This document shows, piece after piece, positions 1 to 11,755 of a DNA stretch of 64,000 nucleotides. Under the pieces are notes generated by a model. That model worked only from the letters and a program-made list of their open reading frames with translations, searched no databases and was not told the origin of the DNA. The stretch lies in assembly GCF_014066305.1 (NCBI RefSeq), contig NW_023501038.1:682001-746000 (forward strand), given 5' to 3'. Origin of the DNA: Letharia columbiana. Taxonomy: Eukaryota > Ascomycota > Lecanoromycetes > Lecanorales > Parmeliaceae. The translations under genes and the position numbers were made by a program. Position 1 is the stretch's first letter. Each line of letters begins with the position of its first letter.

Positions 1-1024
1 CAGCACTTGCCCCGTTGACTTGGGGCTGAGTGGGATGGACTCGCTTTTGTAAGTTGAACATTATTGAGCAGTAATCAGATAAGTTGAAATCCTGACCACA
101 TCTCCAATACTAGCCATCCTGGGCGCCCACTATCCGGGTTGTCCGCCCATCCCCTTCGACTTTCGCTTTTGCCCTCCAACTATCAAACCATCCGAACCAT
201 GGCAATACTATGGCTAGCCGCCCCCGCACCAGCGTCGCTCATCTTACAGAGTACCCTAAAGAAAGATGCAATTAGTGGCACGCCACCACGCCGGGCTCGC
301 TTGACGTGCGAGTTATCCTCTATATAACGTAACAAGCGATACTAGACGTAACAAGCGATACTGGATGTTAATGTCAGGCTCACCCTCTCATTGACCAGGC
401 ATTCAAAGATCTCGTCGAATTTTCGAACGGCGTGGGCTTTAGCCTGCAGACGTTGAGTCAGCACTATAATTAACGAGCTGATTACTCAGGAATCCCAACG
501 CGCCTCGTACATCGATCTAGCCCTTTTGGATACCTTGGATATTCTTAAAGAGATCGACATGCATTACAAGCTTCAACGCTGATGGTCTTTGGAGCGTTAG
601 TCCGGCGGGAGTATCCTCCTACTCGGAGACTCCACCTGGGCAGATTGGGGCTAGAATTGATACCTCATACATACGCAGCGGCTAGAAAGAGGATATGGAG
701 GCCCATGGCCGCGAATTATATCGGTCCTGAGGGGACTTCGCCCAGAAGTTGAGGAGTTCGTGACGGGATAGCGTCTGCCGGGCTTATTTGCTATTGCGCC
801 GGCGTACATTTCTGCAGGTGCGCTGATCCATTTATCAGCTATCTGCCCGAGCCCAGCGCCCACTAACATCCAATATCCAGCACTCCTGTAGAATCTGTTT
901 CGTCCTCCAGGCTCAAACCTTCAAGCTGGTATTGTTGAAACCCTTCCCCCCCCAACTCAGAGTGTGCGCGTGCCCCACAGATTGTGAGATATTCCAGATG
1001 CTGGGCGTAGCGCACATCTCCAAT
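1..1024. other. Intergenic, no gene recognised
   Basis: I see no convincing coding region here. The longest open frames are about 60-70 codons without recognisable motifs. A 20-bp-scale imperfect tandem duplication (acgtaacaagcgatact repeated) sits at about 325-362. Confidence 0.5.
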
Positions 1025-2152
1025 ATGAACCAACCGAACCGCCTGCCTTCAGGACTAAAGAGGAGGTCTGATTTCACTGACCCTGGACGCCTGGGAAGCT
1101 ACCATTTGCCTCGTCCGCAACAATCACATACCTCCCAGTCCTCCGACGCATCTACAAGCCCGCACAGCTCCCAAGCAGGACAGACGCCAAAGGCTGTTGG
1201 GCAATTGTCATCTCTCACGACCCGACAGGGGATCTCGTCTGACGTGGTCCCGACCCGAATAGATCCGTCCTTTCACGCTTCGTCGCCTAAGATGAGGCTA
1301 CCATCCCCATCGCCAACGTCATCTGCTACGTTCGCACTCCCCCCTATAGCACTATCATCATCCACACCCGCATCATACACACCTTACTCTGGCAATCCGC
1401 CTCACATATTTGGAACGGACTATCTTAACATCCAGATGCTACAGCGCGAGAACACAGACCTGGCCTCTGCCTACGCCCAAGCTCAAATTCACATAGCAGA
1501 CCTGGACGCAAGGGTTCAAGCCTCTCGCGCGGAGAATGGGAAACTAGCCATTGAACGACAAAATTTGACAAGTAAAATAGAGCTTCTTGACGCACAACTG
1601 GAAGAACTGGAGCAAAGCATACAGCAGACCCAAGAGCATACAGCAGCTAAGGACGCTCAATACTCACGTATTGTGGAATTGTCCACGAGGCTACAGGTTC
1701 AAGGTGCAGCAGAGTCTCAAGCCCGAAAGGCGGAAAAACATGAGTGGTGCTCTGAGAAGAAGAGCATGCAGAGTGGGATCGACTCCCTGAAAAACGAGGT
1801 AAAGTGTCTACGCAAGGCCAGCTACGCCCAATTCACCGACCTAACGCCCTCACATATTGATGATTATCCCAATAGAATCGAATGCAACCCTGATTTGGCA
1901 GCCAAGTCTTTGTCAGATGGACTCATTGCAGAAATGGAGGCACTCGGACGTGCCAATGCGAGGATGGAAGATGCTTTAGCCGGGGTTCGAGGGGATAATG
2001 CCCAGCTTGCTGAGTATATTGAGAAGCTGGGCAGTGTAGAGAGAAACATTCAAATGCAGTTGCAGAGGGTGGAGACCGCAAGAGGCATGATGGACGTTCT
2101 TGACGGTGAAAGGGCGACGGTGAAAGGGCGACGGCGAAGGAACGAGGATTGA
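1025..2152 (+). CDS. Coiled-coil protein, function unknown
   Basis: Single-exon gene of 375 codons from the ATG at 1025. The frame stays open upstream to 932, and an in-frame ATG at 998 is a possible alternative start. Residues 1-130 are rich in Ser, Pro and Thr and look disordered. From about residue 140 to 240 the protein is a continuous Glu/Gln/Leu heptad-type coiled coil, followed by a second helical stretch near the basic C-terminus, which ends in an Arg-rich tail. I do not recognise a family. The layout, a disordered head and a coiled coil without a catalytic motif, suggests a scaffold or cytoskeleton-associated protein, but that is inference. The next gene is 0.9 kb away on the same strand. 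Confidence 0.7.
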   Translation: MNQPNRLPSGLKRRSDFTDPGRLGSYHLPRPQQSHTSQSSDASTSPHSSQAGQTPKAVGQLSSLTTRQGISSDVVPTRIDPSFHASSPKMRLPSPSPTSSATFALPPIALSSSTPASYTPYSGNPPHIFGTDYLNIQMLQRENTDLASAYAQAQIHIADLDARVQASRAENGKLAIERQNLTSKIELLDAQLEELEQSIQQTQEHTAAKDAQYSRIVELSTRLQVQGAAESQARKAEKHEWCSEKKSMQSGIDSLKNEVKCLRKASYAQFTDLTPSHIDDYPNRIECNPDLAAKSLSDGLIAEMEALGRANARMEDALAGVRGDNAQLAEYIEKLGSVERNIQMQLQRVETARGMMDVLDGERATVKGRRRRNED

Positions 2153-3065
2153 AGGGGAAGAAGTGAAGATTGACGGAGGAAGCTAACCTTGGCCCTTGAT
2201 GTGAGTTGGGGATGGAACTCTCGGTTGATACTCCATTTAGGGAATCAGGGGTACGTTGGCACATTCATGACCATGCTCACCATCTCCAAAAAGTGTATAG
2301 GTGACAGATGAATGGATCAACGGCAGTTTTAACAAGCTGGAATATTTATAAGTCCTAGATGCTGACATGCTCGCTATGCTCTACTGAGCACCCGAGAACC
2401 CCTGTTGCAATCAAGGCTTCTGTTAAAAGCCGATTTTCGCGTCTTAAAAAGTCTTCGGATTTATTGGCATTGGTCTTCTCCCCAACTTCCGTCGGTTTAA
2501 ATCGCTCTTTACAAAGTAAACTCCTTATCGCCGCGGCTCCAAAGCTATCAAAGTATTAAGAAAATCAGTAAGTAAGTGATGTCTCCATAGTTACGAATTT
2601 CTAAGGATTTTGCGTCAAGCGGATCACTTCACTCGAGGGCATCTCCTTTCTCTTAACTTCTAGATTCCACTAAGATTGTAATTCGAAATTTATCCTTCAA
2701 TACACCAGCTTATTTTGAGACATATCTTGCGACTACAACGTCGCTAGGATTTTTACACTCCGACTTATAGTTGTGGAGTTGATCATTTGGATCGATGCGT
2801 TGCGTGATAACCCAGTGCCAAGATTGGAAAAGGATTTTGCATACGCTAAATGATTCACCGAGAGCGGCCCAATACCGTCTTACCTCTTTCCAAAAGAGCT
2901 GTATACTTCAACCTCGAGAATTCAATGAGCTAAAAATAAGGATATCGTCCATGCCATGACTGAACGCATAATCCCCATCTGCTGGTGCCCAGAATTCTGT
3001 ATAGGCTGACCATTCGACCTTTGCTTTTCTCGTACACCATACTTTCGTCATTGCAAGACCTCAGT
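2153..3065. other. Intergenic, no gene recognised
   Basis: No open frame here carries a recognisable motif. The stretch is fairly AT-rich and presumably holds the terminator of the coiled-coil gene and the promoter and 5' leader of the WD40 gene. Confidence 0.5.
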
Positions 3066-6000
3066 ATGCAGCCTACATTACAAGACCGCCTCTTGCGGCG
3101 GGAGCTTGGCAATAGGTCGAATTACTCAGCTATCAGTGGGATGTATGGAGACAGAAGCTGGATAAATGATTTAGACATTGTCAACGAACTCGGTGGACAT
3201 TCAGGATGTGTCAATGCATTAAGGCAAGTAATTTGTTGTTGCTTGCTTCGGTAAGGAAGAAGACGGTACTGACATAGCCGTTGCAGCTGGTCGACATCTG
3301 GAAGGCTCCTGGCTTCCGGCAGTGATGACCAGCATCTCAATATCCACACATACCAACCGGACTCATCAGTAGCACCGTTTGCCCTTACTACGACAGTCGC
3401 CACGGGCCATACTGCCAACATATTCTCCGTCAAATTCATGCCACACTCTAACGACCGCACCCTCATTACGGCAGCTGGAGACGCCGAAGTCCGGGTCTTT
3501 GATATCGAGTACAGTGGGAGGTCTGTCGAACCGTCTATGGGGCCCAATATGGCAACTGCTGGACGTGGGCAAAGGTTCCAAAATATGTACAGGGGTGTGA
3601 AATATCTGAGTGATGGAAATACGAACGCAAGGATTTATAGATCACATGCTGATCGAGTGAAGAGGATTGTGACGGAGTCATCTCCCAATCTCTTCTTGAC
3701 TTGCTCAGAAGATGGGGAGGTCAGACCCTTAGATCTGCCACCAAACAGTATATGCTGAAGGCTATGACAGGTACGCCAATTCGATCTACGATTACCCTCC
3801 TCTTCGTATCCGCCTCCGAGAGGTGGTCGAGGCTTCCTAGCTCATAGAGCAGACCATGACAATACGAACGTTCCTCCACCCCTGATATCCTACAAAAGGT
3901 TCAATCTCGACCTCAATACCATTTCTTGCTCAGCAAGCCAGCCTCACTACATCGCACTAGGCGGCGCACATCTCCATTGCTTCCTACATGACCGCAGAAT
4001 GCTCGGGAGGAACAAAGAGGAAGAGCATGGGATTCCTGGTAGAGCTTCTCCGGCCAACAGCATGTCTTCGCAAGAAAACGAGATGATGGGACAGGCCACG
4101 CGTTGTGTTCGCAAATTTGCACCTGAGGGGCGAAGGAAGATGAGAAGAACGGATAACGGCCATATCACGGCCTGCAAAATTAGTGATGCTAATCCCAATG
4201 AAATGATTGCTAGTTGGTCAGGAGACCATATCTACAGCTTTGATTTGGTTCGGTCTCCAGATGTGAGAGAAGGGGAAACAAATAGTGTCAATGCTTCGAT
4301 GAGTGGAAAGGGAAAAGGCAAGGTTAGGGAATCTGAGGATCGAAAGCGCAAGCGGAAGAAGCAAGGATCGACAACTTCACTCGAAGCGGGCATGACCAGC
4401 TCAAAGTCGAGGCGTGCAAAAGAGCACTCGGATGAAGACGGTGACCTAGCACTGCGCGTACGATACGAAAATGGGCAAAGTGAAGACATCGTCGTGGGCG
4501 ATGCTGTCCCAAGTCTTCCTCTCTACATGGTTGAAAAGGCAAGGGAATCCGTTCTGAGCGAGTCTCAAAAGAGGAGTTTCAAAATTGCCAAAAGCCTTGT
4601 TAAGATACGCAAATTAATGTTTTCTCTTGGAGCATCTCGTGATGCCTCACCATCTTCTGAGCCCTCTCATCACATCCCGTCTTTCACGGCCGCCCTCGGG
4701 CTTGCTGCTACTTGCTTACCGGAGATGGATGAGATCTCACGGTCTTGGAGGTATCCGGTCAATCCTCTCCACGAGGACGTAATGTTGCAGCAAACGCTCC
4801 GAGCGAATCGAGATTCGTCTCGTCGCATTGTACAAGCCGCAGGGACTTTGGCGCGAATGCTTGGTGGCAAAATCCAGACCGCTAGTCCGATACCAAGTCC
4901 TGCTCTCGATTTGTTCCAAGAGATTGGTGCTGCGCCACATGAAGGACCAAATCCGTCCGAGAGAGAGATCTTCAATTATGATTTCCTTAGAGCGATCATG
5001 CTCTGGCTTGAGGGAGGCCCTGACGCTCTATTGCAAGGCTTCAAAAGACCACAGAACCAGCGAAGGCATAACCCGCGATACCCAATACCAGACGGCGCCG
5101 AGCTTTCTGGTGTTGATGAATGGCTCATCCCCTATCTACTCGGTCTGGCTACAGGAAAGGCAATCCCGAATCTTGATGCATCAAGATTTGAAAGAGATGA
5201 AACACGGAAGATATTTGAGACTGATACCGCTGCAGTTATTGCTTTCGCCAATGCTGTTAAGATGCCCCTAGAAGATCTATCGAGCGCGATTGTGCCCGTG
5301 CCTGGAAGCGCGGATAACGGGCCAAGGCCTTATATTCAAGTCAAGAAGACGGCCACGAAGTACTGGGCTTTTAAGGTTGGAAGGGGCCTTCTGATGAATG
5401 CTGGAGAGGGTGTCAATTTTCAATTCGCCGACACTGCTTTCGGTGGGCTGGGTACTGCCCAAATCGAGGAAGACAAGGCGCAAGAGGATATAGATCCTGA
5501 TGAAGAGGAAGATGTTGCTGAAGGAGTTAGCCTGATCAGACGATCTGGAGAAGCTTCGACGATTCGCGGCACCGCAACAAGTCCCGACGGAATGATGGAG
5601 AGCCCCGTCGCCGGCGACGGTATGGCCGTGGATGCTTCGCATTCATCCTCCGTGCGAGCCTCTGGATCCGATATCGACATAGAAGATGCTGGCTCAGACG
5701 CTGATGTGATACTGATTGATGATCTGCATAATGAGATTGCGGAGCACATGGCTGATGAGGACGCCAACGAAGATGACGAAGACCACGGCGATAATGACGG
5801 CGGCGATAGCGATGCGGACGATGATGACGACGACGATGGAGACATTACGGCGGAAGAGCGACAATTCATGTTTCAGTCCGCTTCAGATAGGGGCAAATTG
5901 CGAGAAAAGGTCGAGAATGGTGTGCCATGCTCGACCCATAGCCGCCAGTATCGTGGGCATTGCAACGTCAAGACCGTTAAGGACGCCAATTTCTTTGGTT

Positions 6001-6767
6001 TACAAGATGAATATGTTGTGAGCGGCAGTGATGGTGGTCACTTATTCATCTGGGATAAGAAGACGTCTGCGCTGGTCAATATTCTTGAAGGAGACAATGA
6101 GGTCGTGAACGTTGTGCAAGGTGAGTTCTTATCAAGAGCTCTACAAGGAGGTCTATTTCTAACACCCATCAACTTTAGGCCACCCATACGAGCCTGTTCT
6201 AGCTGTTTCCGGCATCGATCACACCATTAAAATCTTCTCGCCGGACCACCGTGCCCAAGAAGACGCTCAAGCAGGCATCAACATCAGCTCAGCCACCAAT
6301 GGCTCGTCCGGTTTTTCTTCTATAACCGGCCGACGGAGAGCTGGCCGCGGCTCCAACAACGAGGACGAACCTCGAGAACAAGGATTATCGAGCCGAAAGA
6401 GGATGCATCAAAGCTATCAGATCGTCAGCCAGAATGATATGCAAAGAAAAGGCGGGATGAGAGATACTTTCATCACGGTACGTGCTGATGGTCCCTTTAT
6501 GAGAATGCGAGCAGTACAAGTTGGGTTCGCAGAGTGGGTCAGTTGGTTCGTTGACTGATTGACTGGTACTTCAGAGAAATATGCTGGCGCAATTGGCTGC
6601 GAGATTGCGGGCTAGACAGGGCGGTGCTGGAGATCTAGGTGGGGGTGAGGGAGTGGTATTGGGAGAGGACGGGGAAGCAATTTTGATGGATGATAATTGC
6701 ACGGTAAGCTTGGTCTTTGCTGCTGAGGACGACTAAATGGCCGCTAATTGAAAGGCAGATAATGTGA
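3066..6767 (+). CDS. WD40-repeat protein, DCAF6/DCAF8-like
   Basis: Six exons: 3066-3223, 3287-3719, 3771-6120, 6179-6477, 6575-6703 and 6759-6767, giving 1125 codons. WD40 repeats are visible at both ends: VNELGGHSGCVNALSW, LLASGSDD, GHTANIFSVKF and FLTCSEDGEV in the N-terminal part, then YVVSGSDGGHLFIWDK, NVVQGHPYEPVLAVSG and HTIKIFSP near the C-terminus. A long insertion separates them, with basic, Lys/Arg-rich segments and a very acidic Asp/Glu run around genomic 5740-5860. This split-propeller architecture is that of DDB1-CUL4-associated factors (DCAF6/DCAF8 group), substrate receptors of a CRL4 ubiquitin ligase. The exact subfamily is my inference. The C-terminal MDDNCTIM ending relies on a small last exon. 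The first intron is read as GC-AG because the WD40 frame demands it. A short GGTCA-type tandem repeat follows the gene at about 6815-6850. Confidence 0.85.
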
Positions 6768-7359
6768 CACGGCCCATGAGTGAACCTCATGGTATCAGAT
6801 GGACGATCATATACGATCAGGTCAGATCAGGTCAGGGTCAGGTCAGGTAAAGAACTTGGCAGGCATGGATGTTAGGTGTCTATCAGATTGAGCATTTACG
6901 GTCAGGCAAGGCGAAGAAGTCTATGACCAGCATTAACGTTAAGCATGTAATATATGGAGACCAGAACAAGTTCAACCTTGCTACAGTACGCCTGCACATG
7001 ATGTTCACAAATGGAGATATGGCGCAAAGAGAAAGAGAGAGTGTAATACTTGTACTCTAGCCTTAATTGCCCTCTCGTTCTGGTTTTTCCGAACTCAGTT
7101 AAGCTCATTTCCGGCTTTTTGAATTAGAGATTTCGCACTTTCGCAGTGACTGACTTTACATACGAGTAGAGGAAGATTCTACCAACGCACCATGAGAGGA
7201 TATCTCTTCTAAAGCTCTTGAATCAAGCCTTTACAATCCGACTATGACTTTCCCCCTCGCGCCGACAACAGCCCAATTGCCTCACTCACTAAATTAGCGT
7301 CTGCAGAAACTTCACATTGCCATTCTCGAACGTCATGGCGGGTCATTCTTTCTTCAGAA
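6768..7359. other. Intergenic; GGTCA tandem repeats
   Basis: Contains about seven near-copies of (a)ggtca between 6815 and 6850, just past the stop codon of the WD40 gene. No gene is recognised. The frame of the next gene is open upstream to about 7213, so its true first exon may lie here. Confidence 0.4.
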
Positions 7360-9114
7360 ATGCTGGACGAAAAACGCCATTGGCTCGACGAGAGACGCAT
7401 ATGTACTGTTCACATTGAGGAAAGCCCTTACGACTGCGATCCGTATGTACGAAGAGCTGTGTGCCATGAGAAGCTCGGATACCCTGATCTTGCCGCCGGC
7501 GATGCTTATCGGGCGTTACTTTTGACGGATGAGCTGCTGGATGAGTCAGGAGAATGGCATGAGTTGGCTGTTGAGGCTATCGAGTCTAGCGCCAGAAAAG
7601 AGGACGGGGTGCTGGTCAATGGCGCTACGAATGGATTGAATAGAAATGGAGCAATGACCGGGGATGGGCACTCTGGGGGGACCCGAAATGAGGAGGGTTC
7701 AAAGGGAGTAAATGGCAAGGAGAAGGAAGACCTATGGTACAATGTGATAGCAGAGGATTATGCACGACGAAGTTATGAGATACTGGCCCGCACGCTGTCG
7801 GATTGTGGGGACCTGAAGGCTGCCTATGACTTTACAGAAAGGAGTCTGAAAGTCTTCCCGGGCCACCACATATTAAAGGGGCTACAGGAGCAGATAATGG
7901 ATAAGCACCGCCAAAGCCAACTCCAGAAAGACCCGACGTGGGACAAATCGGAGTTCAATCCTCGAACAGAACTCCCGGAAAACGGTTCGGCCAAGCGAGA
8001 GATCTATCCGTGGAACAAGCATGAGATCGATCGCTTTTCAGAAGACAGCATGTCATTTCTCAACGCAGAGATCATGAAGGCGGCTCCAAAATGCAAGGTT
8101 CGCGCCGTAGAACTCCCGGTTCTCAATACGCAAGCCTTGTACCAGGAAAACCAGAAGCCAGCGACAATCACTCAACTGGGTGTCTTCGCTACTACAGAAA
8201 TTTCTCCCAATGAGACCGTCCTCGTTGAGCCCTCGGTCCTTACGTCATCCACCCGCCTCTTCGACCCTCTCTGCGACGCCTGCTCCTCTGCGCTCCCCGT
8301 GGTCGATCGAGACCATCCACTACCATGTTGTCCCGACTGCGACGACATCGTCTTCTGCTCCGAACCCTGCCTCACTCGCGCCCAGGATCTCTACCATCCC
8401 GCCGTCTGCGGACTTTTAGATTTCGACATCGTTGCTAATGACCCTTCCCCCTTCGCCGCCTCAAATGCCCTCTATACTCTTCTAATAGCCCGGACCCTCG
8501 CAATGGCTGAAACGCAAGATATCCACCCGCTCGATCTACCACAAGTCAAATACCTCTGGGGTGACTTCACACCGCCCGGATCTCCCGCCGTCCGCACCCT
8601 GCCTTTCAGCTTCGAGAACAACATTGCTCAACCTCTGCATTTACTATCCAAACTAGACAGAGACCCCTTCGCCCCTGAGATCTTTGGAAGATACGATACC
8701 TGGGTCATCAACACTCTCCTCGCCAAATTCAGAGGCGTAGCAAACGCAAAAATGAATGAGCGCACCGGTATGCCAGAAGTTGCAGGTGTACACTGGCTAT
8801 GGAGTCTAAGTAACCATAGCTGCGCACCTAACATGAGATGGGCGTGGGAGAAAGGGGGGATGGGATTAGTGGCGAGAGGACCAGATGATGCTGTGAGGTG
8901 GGGTGAGGATATGGATGCGGAGGGGATGTGGAAGGGTGGTATCAAAAAGGGAGATGAGGTGCTGACGCATTACTGTGATGTGGAGCTGGGTGTGAGGCAG
9001 AGGAGGGAGTGGGCGGTGGGACCCCTGGGTGGCCTTTGTGTTTGTGAGAGGTGTGTTTGGGAAGAGCGGGAGGAGAGAAGGAAGGAAGGGGAAGATGGAA
9101 AAGGGGACGCTTGA
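7360..9114 (+). CDS. SET/MYND-domain protein with TPR-like N-terminus
   Basis: Open frame of 584 codons from ATG 7360. The frame is open upstream to about 7213, so an extra 5' exon is likely and the start is uncertain. The N-terminus has a TPR-like segment (YVRRAVCHEKLGYPDLAAGD). Residues about 270-480 form a split SET domain: LGVFATTEISPNETVLVEPS opens it, and it is interrupted by a MYND-type zinc finger with Cys pairs (CDAC, CCPDC, FCSEPC) and a final H-x3-C. Further on are WSLSNHSCAPNMRWAW (the NHSC motif binds S-adenosylmethionine and substrate) and KKGDEVLTHYCDVE, with a post-SET Cys cluster. This is the SMYD-like lysine methyltransferase organisation. The target is unknown; fungal relatives are mostly uncharacterised. 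Confidence 0.88.
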   Translation: MLDEKRHWLDERRICTVHIEESPYDCDPYVRRAVCHEKLGYPDLAAGDAYRALLLTDELLDESGEWHELAVEAIESSARKEDGVLVNGATNGLNRNGAMTGDGHSGGTRNEEGSKGVNGKEKEDLWYNVIAEDYARRSYEILARTLSDCGDLKAAYDFTERSLKVFPGHHILKGLQEQIMDKHRQSQLQKDPTWDKSEFNPRTELPENGSAKREIYPWNKHEIDRFSEDSMSFLNAEIMKAAPKCKVRAVELPVLNTQALYQENQKPATITQLGVFATTEISPNETVLVEPSVLTSSTRLFDPLCDACSSALPVVDRDHPLPCCPDCDDIVFCSEPCLTRAQDLYHPAVCGLLDFDIVANDPSPFAASNALYTLLIARTLAMAETQDIHPLDLPQVKYLWGDFTPPGSPAVRTLPFSFENNIAQPLHLLSKLDRDPFAPEIFGRYDTWVINTLLAKFRGVANAKMNERTGMPEVAGVHWLWSLSNHSCAPNMRWAWEKGGMGLVARGPDDAVRWGEDMDAEGMWKGGIKKGDEVLTHYCDVELGVRQRREWAVGPLGGLCVCERCVWEEREERRKEGEDGKGDA

Positions 9115-10241
9115 TGGAAAGGGCCTTTTGGAAAATCATTGGCAGGAGATTGGGTGAGGTTTGTATTAGGATGTCATAGACATTGACGCATGTAGTACCC
9201 ATCATAAATATACCACGGTGGTGGTCGCCTTGACGGCGATTCATTCTCCACCCATGGGCTCTTTCGGCTGGGTACCTTCTACGCCATACTCCCATCCCAT
9301 TAGCCTTTCGACCTCTCAAAATATATCCGTCTCCCCGATCCCACATCCCACAAAACACCACCCCAAGCCCCTTCTTCTTCTCTTCTTCTTCAATTACCCT
9401 CCCAACCCCTCCCTCCCTCCCTCCCTCCCAACACCAACTCCTCCTCCACACCCTCTCTCTCCCCCCCTCGCACAAACCCCCAGCAACGCAACCGGCCCTC
9501 CGAAATCCCCACAGTCTGTCTCGTCTCGTCTCGTCTCGTCTCGTCTCCTGCTGCGTCGCGCTCGTCGTCGTCGTCGTCGTCGGTATCCGGCCGATTGGAA
9601 AGTAGATTGGGATTGAGATTGATTGCCGCGGACGGGAGGGGGAGATGGTTGGATGTGGGGGAGATGGATAGGGGAAAGGAGCAGGTCAGGAGATGGATGG
9701 CAGTGTTGGGAGACGGGTTGGTGCTTTGGGGGCAAGGGATTTTGAGAAGCTCGAGGGGATGGACGTTCAAGGAGGAGGACTAACGGCGGGGGGGTGGGCA
9801 GAGTGTGATGGAGGGGCTGGGAAAAGGTCGTGCGGGTTGTGGAGTGTGGGTGACTGGAGATGAACCTCGAGAGAGTGGAAATGGGAGTAATGGAAGGATG
9901 TTGTGAGTCCATGGTATTTTGGTACCGGTCAGACGTTGGAACACGAGAAGAATGCTCCCGTCATCGGACGGATCGCAACGACCTGGGCCTCGGGGATCTG
10001 ATCACATCGGTGCGAATTGAGAGATTGTGGCAGAAGTCATGCATGGATGGATGCTCAAGATTCCAAGTCCGCGAGGCAGATCGGCAGGGAAAGTGGCAAC
10101 CTTGAGAGCTCCCATCTTTTGGTTTTTGCATACTTCTGTGGGTAACAATCAGAATGAAACGACTGTTCATATTGACTCAGTGGAATTTGGGATCTTCGCC
10201 GGGGTAATGGCACCTCTATGCATGACTTTTGCTCGATCCTC
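9115..10241. repeat. Low-complexity spacer with several microsatellites
   Basis: From about 9360 to 9600 the + strand carries a C/T-rich tract: CCCTC repeats, then about six CTCGT units, then a CGTCGT run. Long open frames occur on both strands only because the sequence is low in complexity (Pro/Ser-rich on one strand, Arg/Gly-rich on the other). I annotate no gene. It lies between the convergent 3' ends of the SET protein and the OXNAD1-like gene. Confidence 0.7.
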
Positions 10242-11493
10242 TTACCACCACTTCTCACACAGCACTCTCGCCTGATCCATGCCTTTCGACCTGTTCAGCA
10301 CATCAACGGCCCAGTCGGTCATTCTCGGTGGTCCGCAAACATATGCTACAGTGTTTCCTCTCTCTTCTACAGGGCCCAGTGCTGTCTCCAAGTCTTTCTG
10401 CTCAAAGCGGCGGTATTCGATGCTTTGGTGCTCACCAACGTAATGCATATCTCCGCTCCGTTCCCGAATGACATTTGAGCGTTTTTCTCCGCTATGAGAT
10501 GTTGAAGGTAGGGCGAATGGGGCTGTGCAGAATAGAGTGTAGTGATGACGTTTTTGAGGAAGGTCTCTTTGGAACAACTCGTGGATCCGCTTCACGAAGA
10601 GGATCGATGATATGTTGCCGGAGGGGCCTTTCCGCGAGGTGTAGAGGAGCTCGATCTGTCCGTGGTAGTCCGAGTGCAGAATAAGATGGGTGATGATCGA
10701 TAGCAGAGGGCTGGCAGTGGCATGGCATCAGCATGGACGATATTGAGGCATTGTTCGTGCACGCAAGACGTACTTTATGCCCACGCCACCTGCAACCAAG
10801 ACCACTTTGTGGACCTGATTCGTATCGATTCCTGGTGGAGGCCAGACGAAGCTCCCTCCAACTCTGATCTGTAATTCTGTACCCAGTATCTTTTTCTCTC
10901 TTTGCCACTACAAGTTCTCCGGTCAGTTATCCGCTTTTCAAGATCAAAATTTGAGTTATAAGAAGTTGCGGAAGTCAATTTACTCTCGTAATTTTTCTTG
11001 CGGATCAAGTCAGAGTATGGATTGGAAAACAAAGAGCTGGGGAGGTTGCTTACAAGCCACGCAGCAGGCGGATTGTTCGGTGAATGCTGAACAGCAAGTT
11101 CTAGATACGGTTCGTCCTTCTTAAGATCGTCAGGCGTAGACGTGATAGTGAAGCCTCCGGCTTGAGGTATACGGGGGACGTGGACGTCAAGCCATTGGCC
11201 TGGGAGGAACTGTACTGTAGAGGTTCGATCTAAATTCGTGGGTCGCTTCAACGGATCAGGTCTCTTGCCTTAGGCTTTTCACCGCGGGGTCCCAGTTTCA
11301 ACAAGCGAATGTTCATATTGACCTGTTCGATCTTGTCGAGGACCACCGTATGCAGGCCTGGCTCACGGCGATCTGCTGCTGTTCGCTCTTCATGGCTCGT
11401 CTTGGATGTCATAGCTCTGCGGGGAGTGATATCTTGCAAGGGAAGTCTTGCCAATATGCTCAGAGAGCGGAGGGCACGGAGGCGACTACCCAT
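10242..11493 (-). CDS. Mitochondrial OXNAD1-like FAD/NAD(P)-binding oxidoreductase
   Basis: Exons, 5' to 3' on the minus strand: 11493-11269, 11209-11054, 10907-10774 and 10710-10242, giving 327 codons. The protein starts MGSRLRALRSLSILARLPL, an Arg/Ser/Leu-rich amphipathic sequence typical of a mitochondrial presequence; an in-frame upstream ATG at 11637 is less likely. A ferredoxin-reductase-type FAD domain follows (FLPGQWLDVHVP, AGGFTITSTP), then the NAD-binding domain with VVLVAGGVGINPLLS and the C-terminal VCGPPRMTDW motif. The role is electron transfer from NAD(P)H via a flavin; the physiological partner of OXNAD1-type proteins is not firmly known. The first intron (11210-11268) must be read with a GC donor to keep the frame. 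Confidence in the family is high and in the exact presequence start moderate. Confidence 0.87.
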
Positions 11494-11755
11494 AATTCGG
11501 TGGTACACGTAGGAGTTCGACAGAGCTTCATTGATGCGTGTCGCTTCAGGGAGAGGGCAGACTAGAGTGGCAGGATGGCGCAAAGCGGCATCATCCGAGG
11601 GATCGACAGCGAGGCGAAGCGAGGATTCCGCCGCCAAGATATCCCAACCTACGCGACGCGACTCTTCTTCACCTTCACCTTCTTGGACACCAGTATGGAT
11701 TATTAGTTTATCACTTATTTAGTACCTTGTTACGTTAGGTCTGTCTACCAACACT

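Noticed and set aside
3228..3229. GT donor for the first intron of the WD40 gene
   Set aside because: It leads to a stop codon soon after the next exon start; the GC donor at 3224 restores the WD40 frame.
5420..5869. Minus-strand Ser-rich frame opposite the DCAF-like gene
   Set aside because: It is the antisense shadow of the Asp/Glu-coding stretch of the WD40 protein and has no independent motif.
9390..9912. Overlapping long frames on both strands
   Set aside because: They arise from C/T and CGT microsatellites and have no codon bias or domain.
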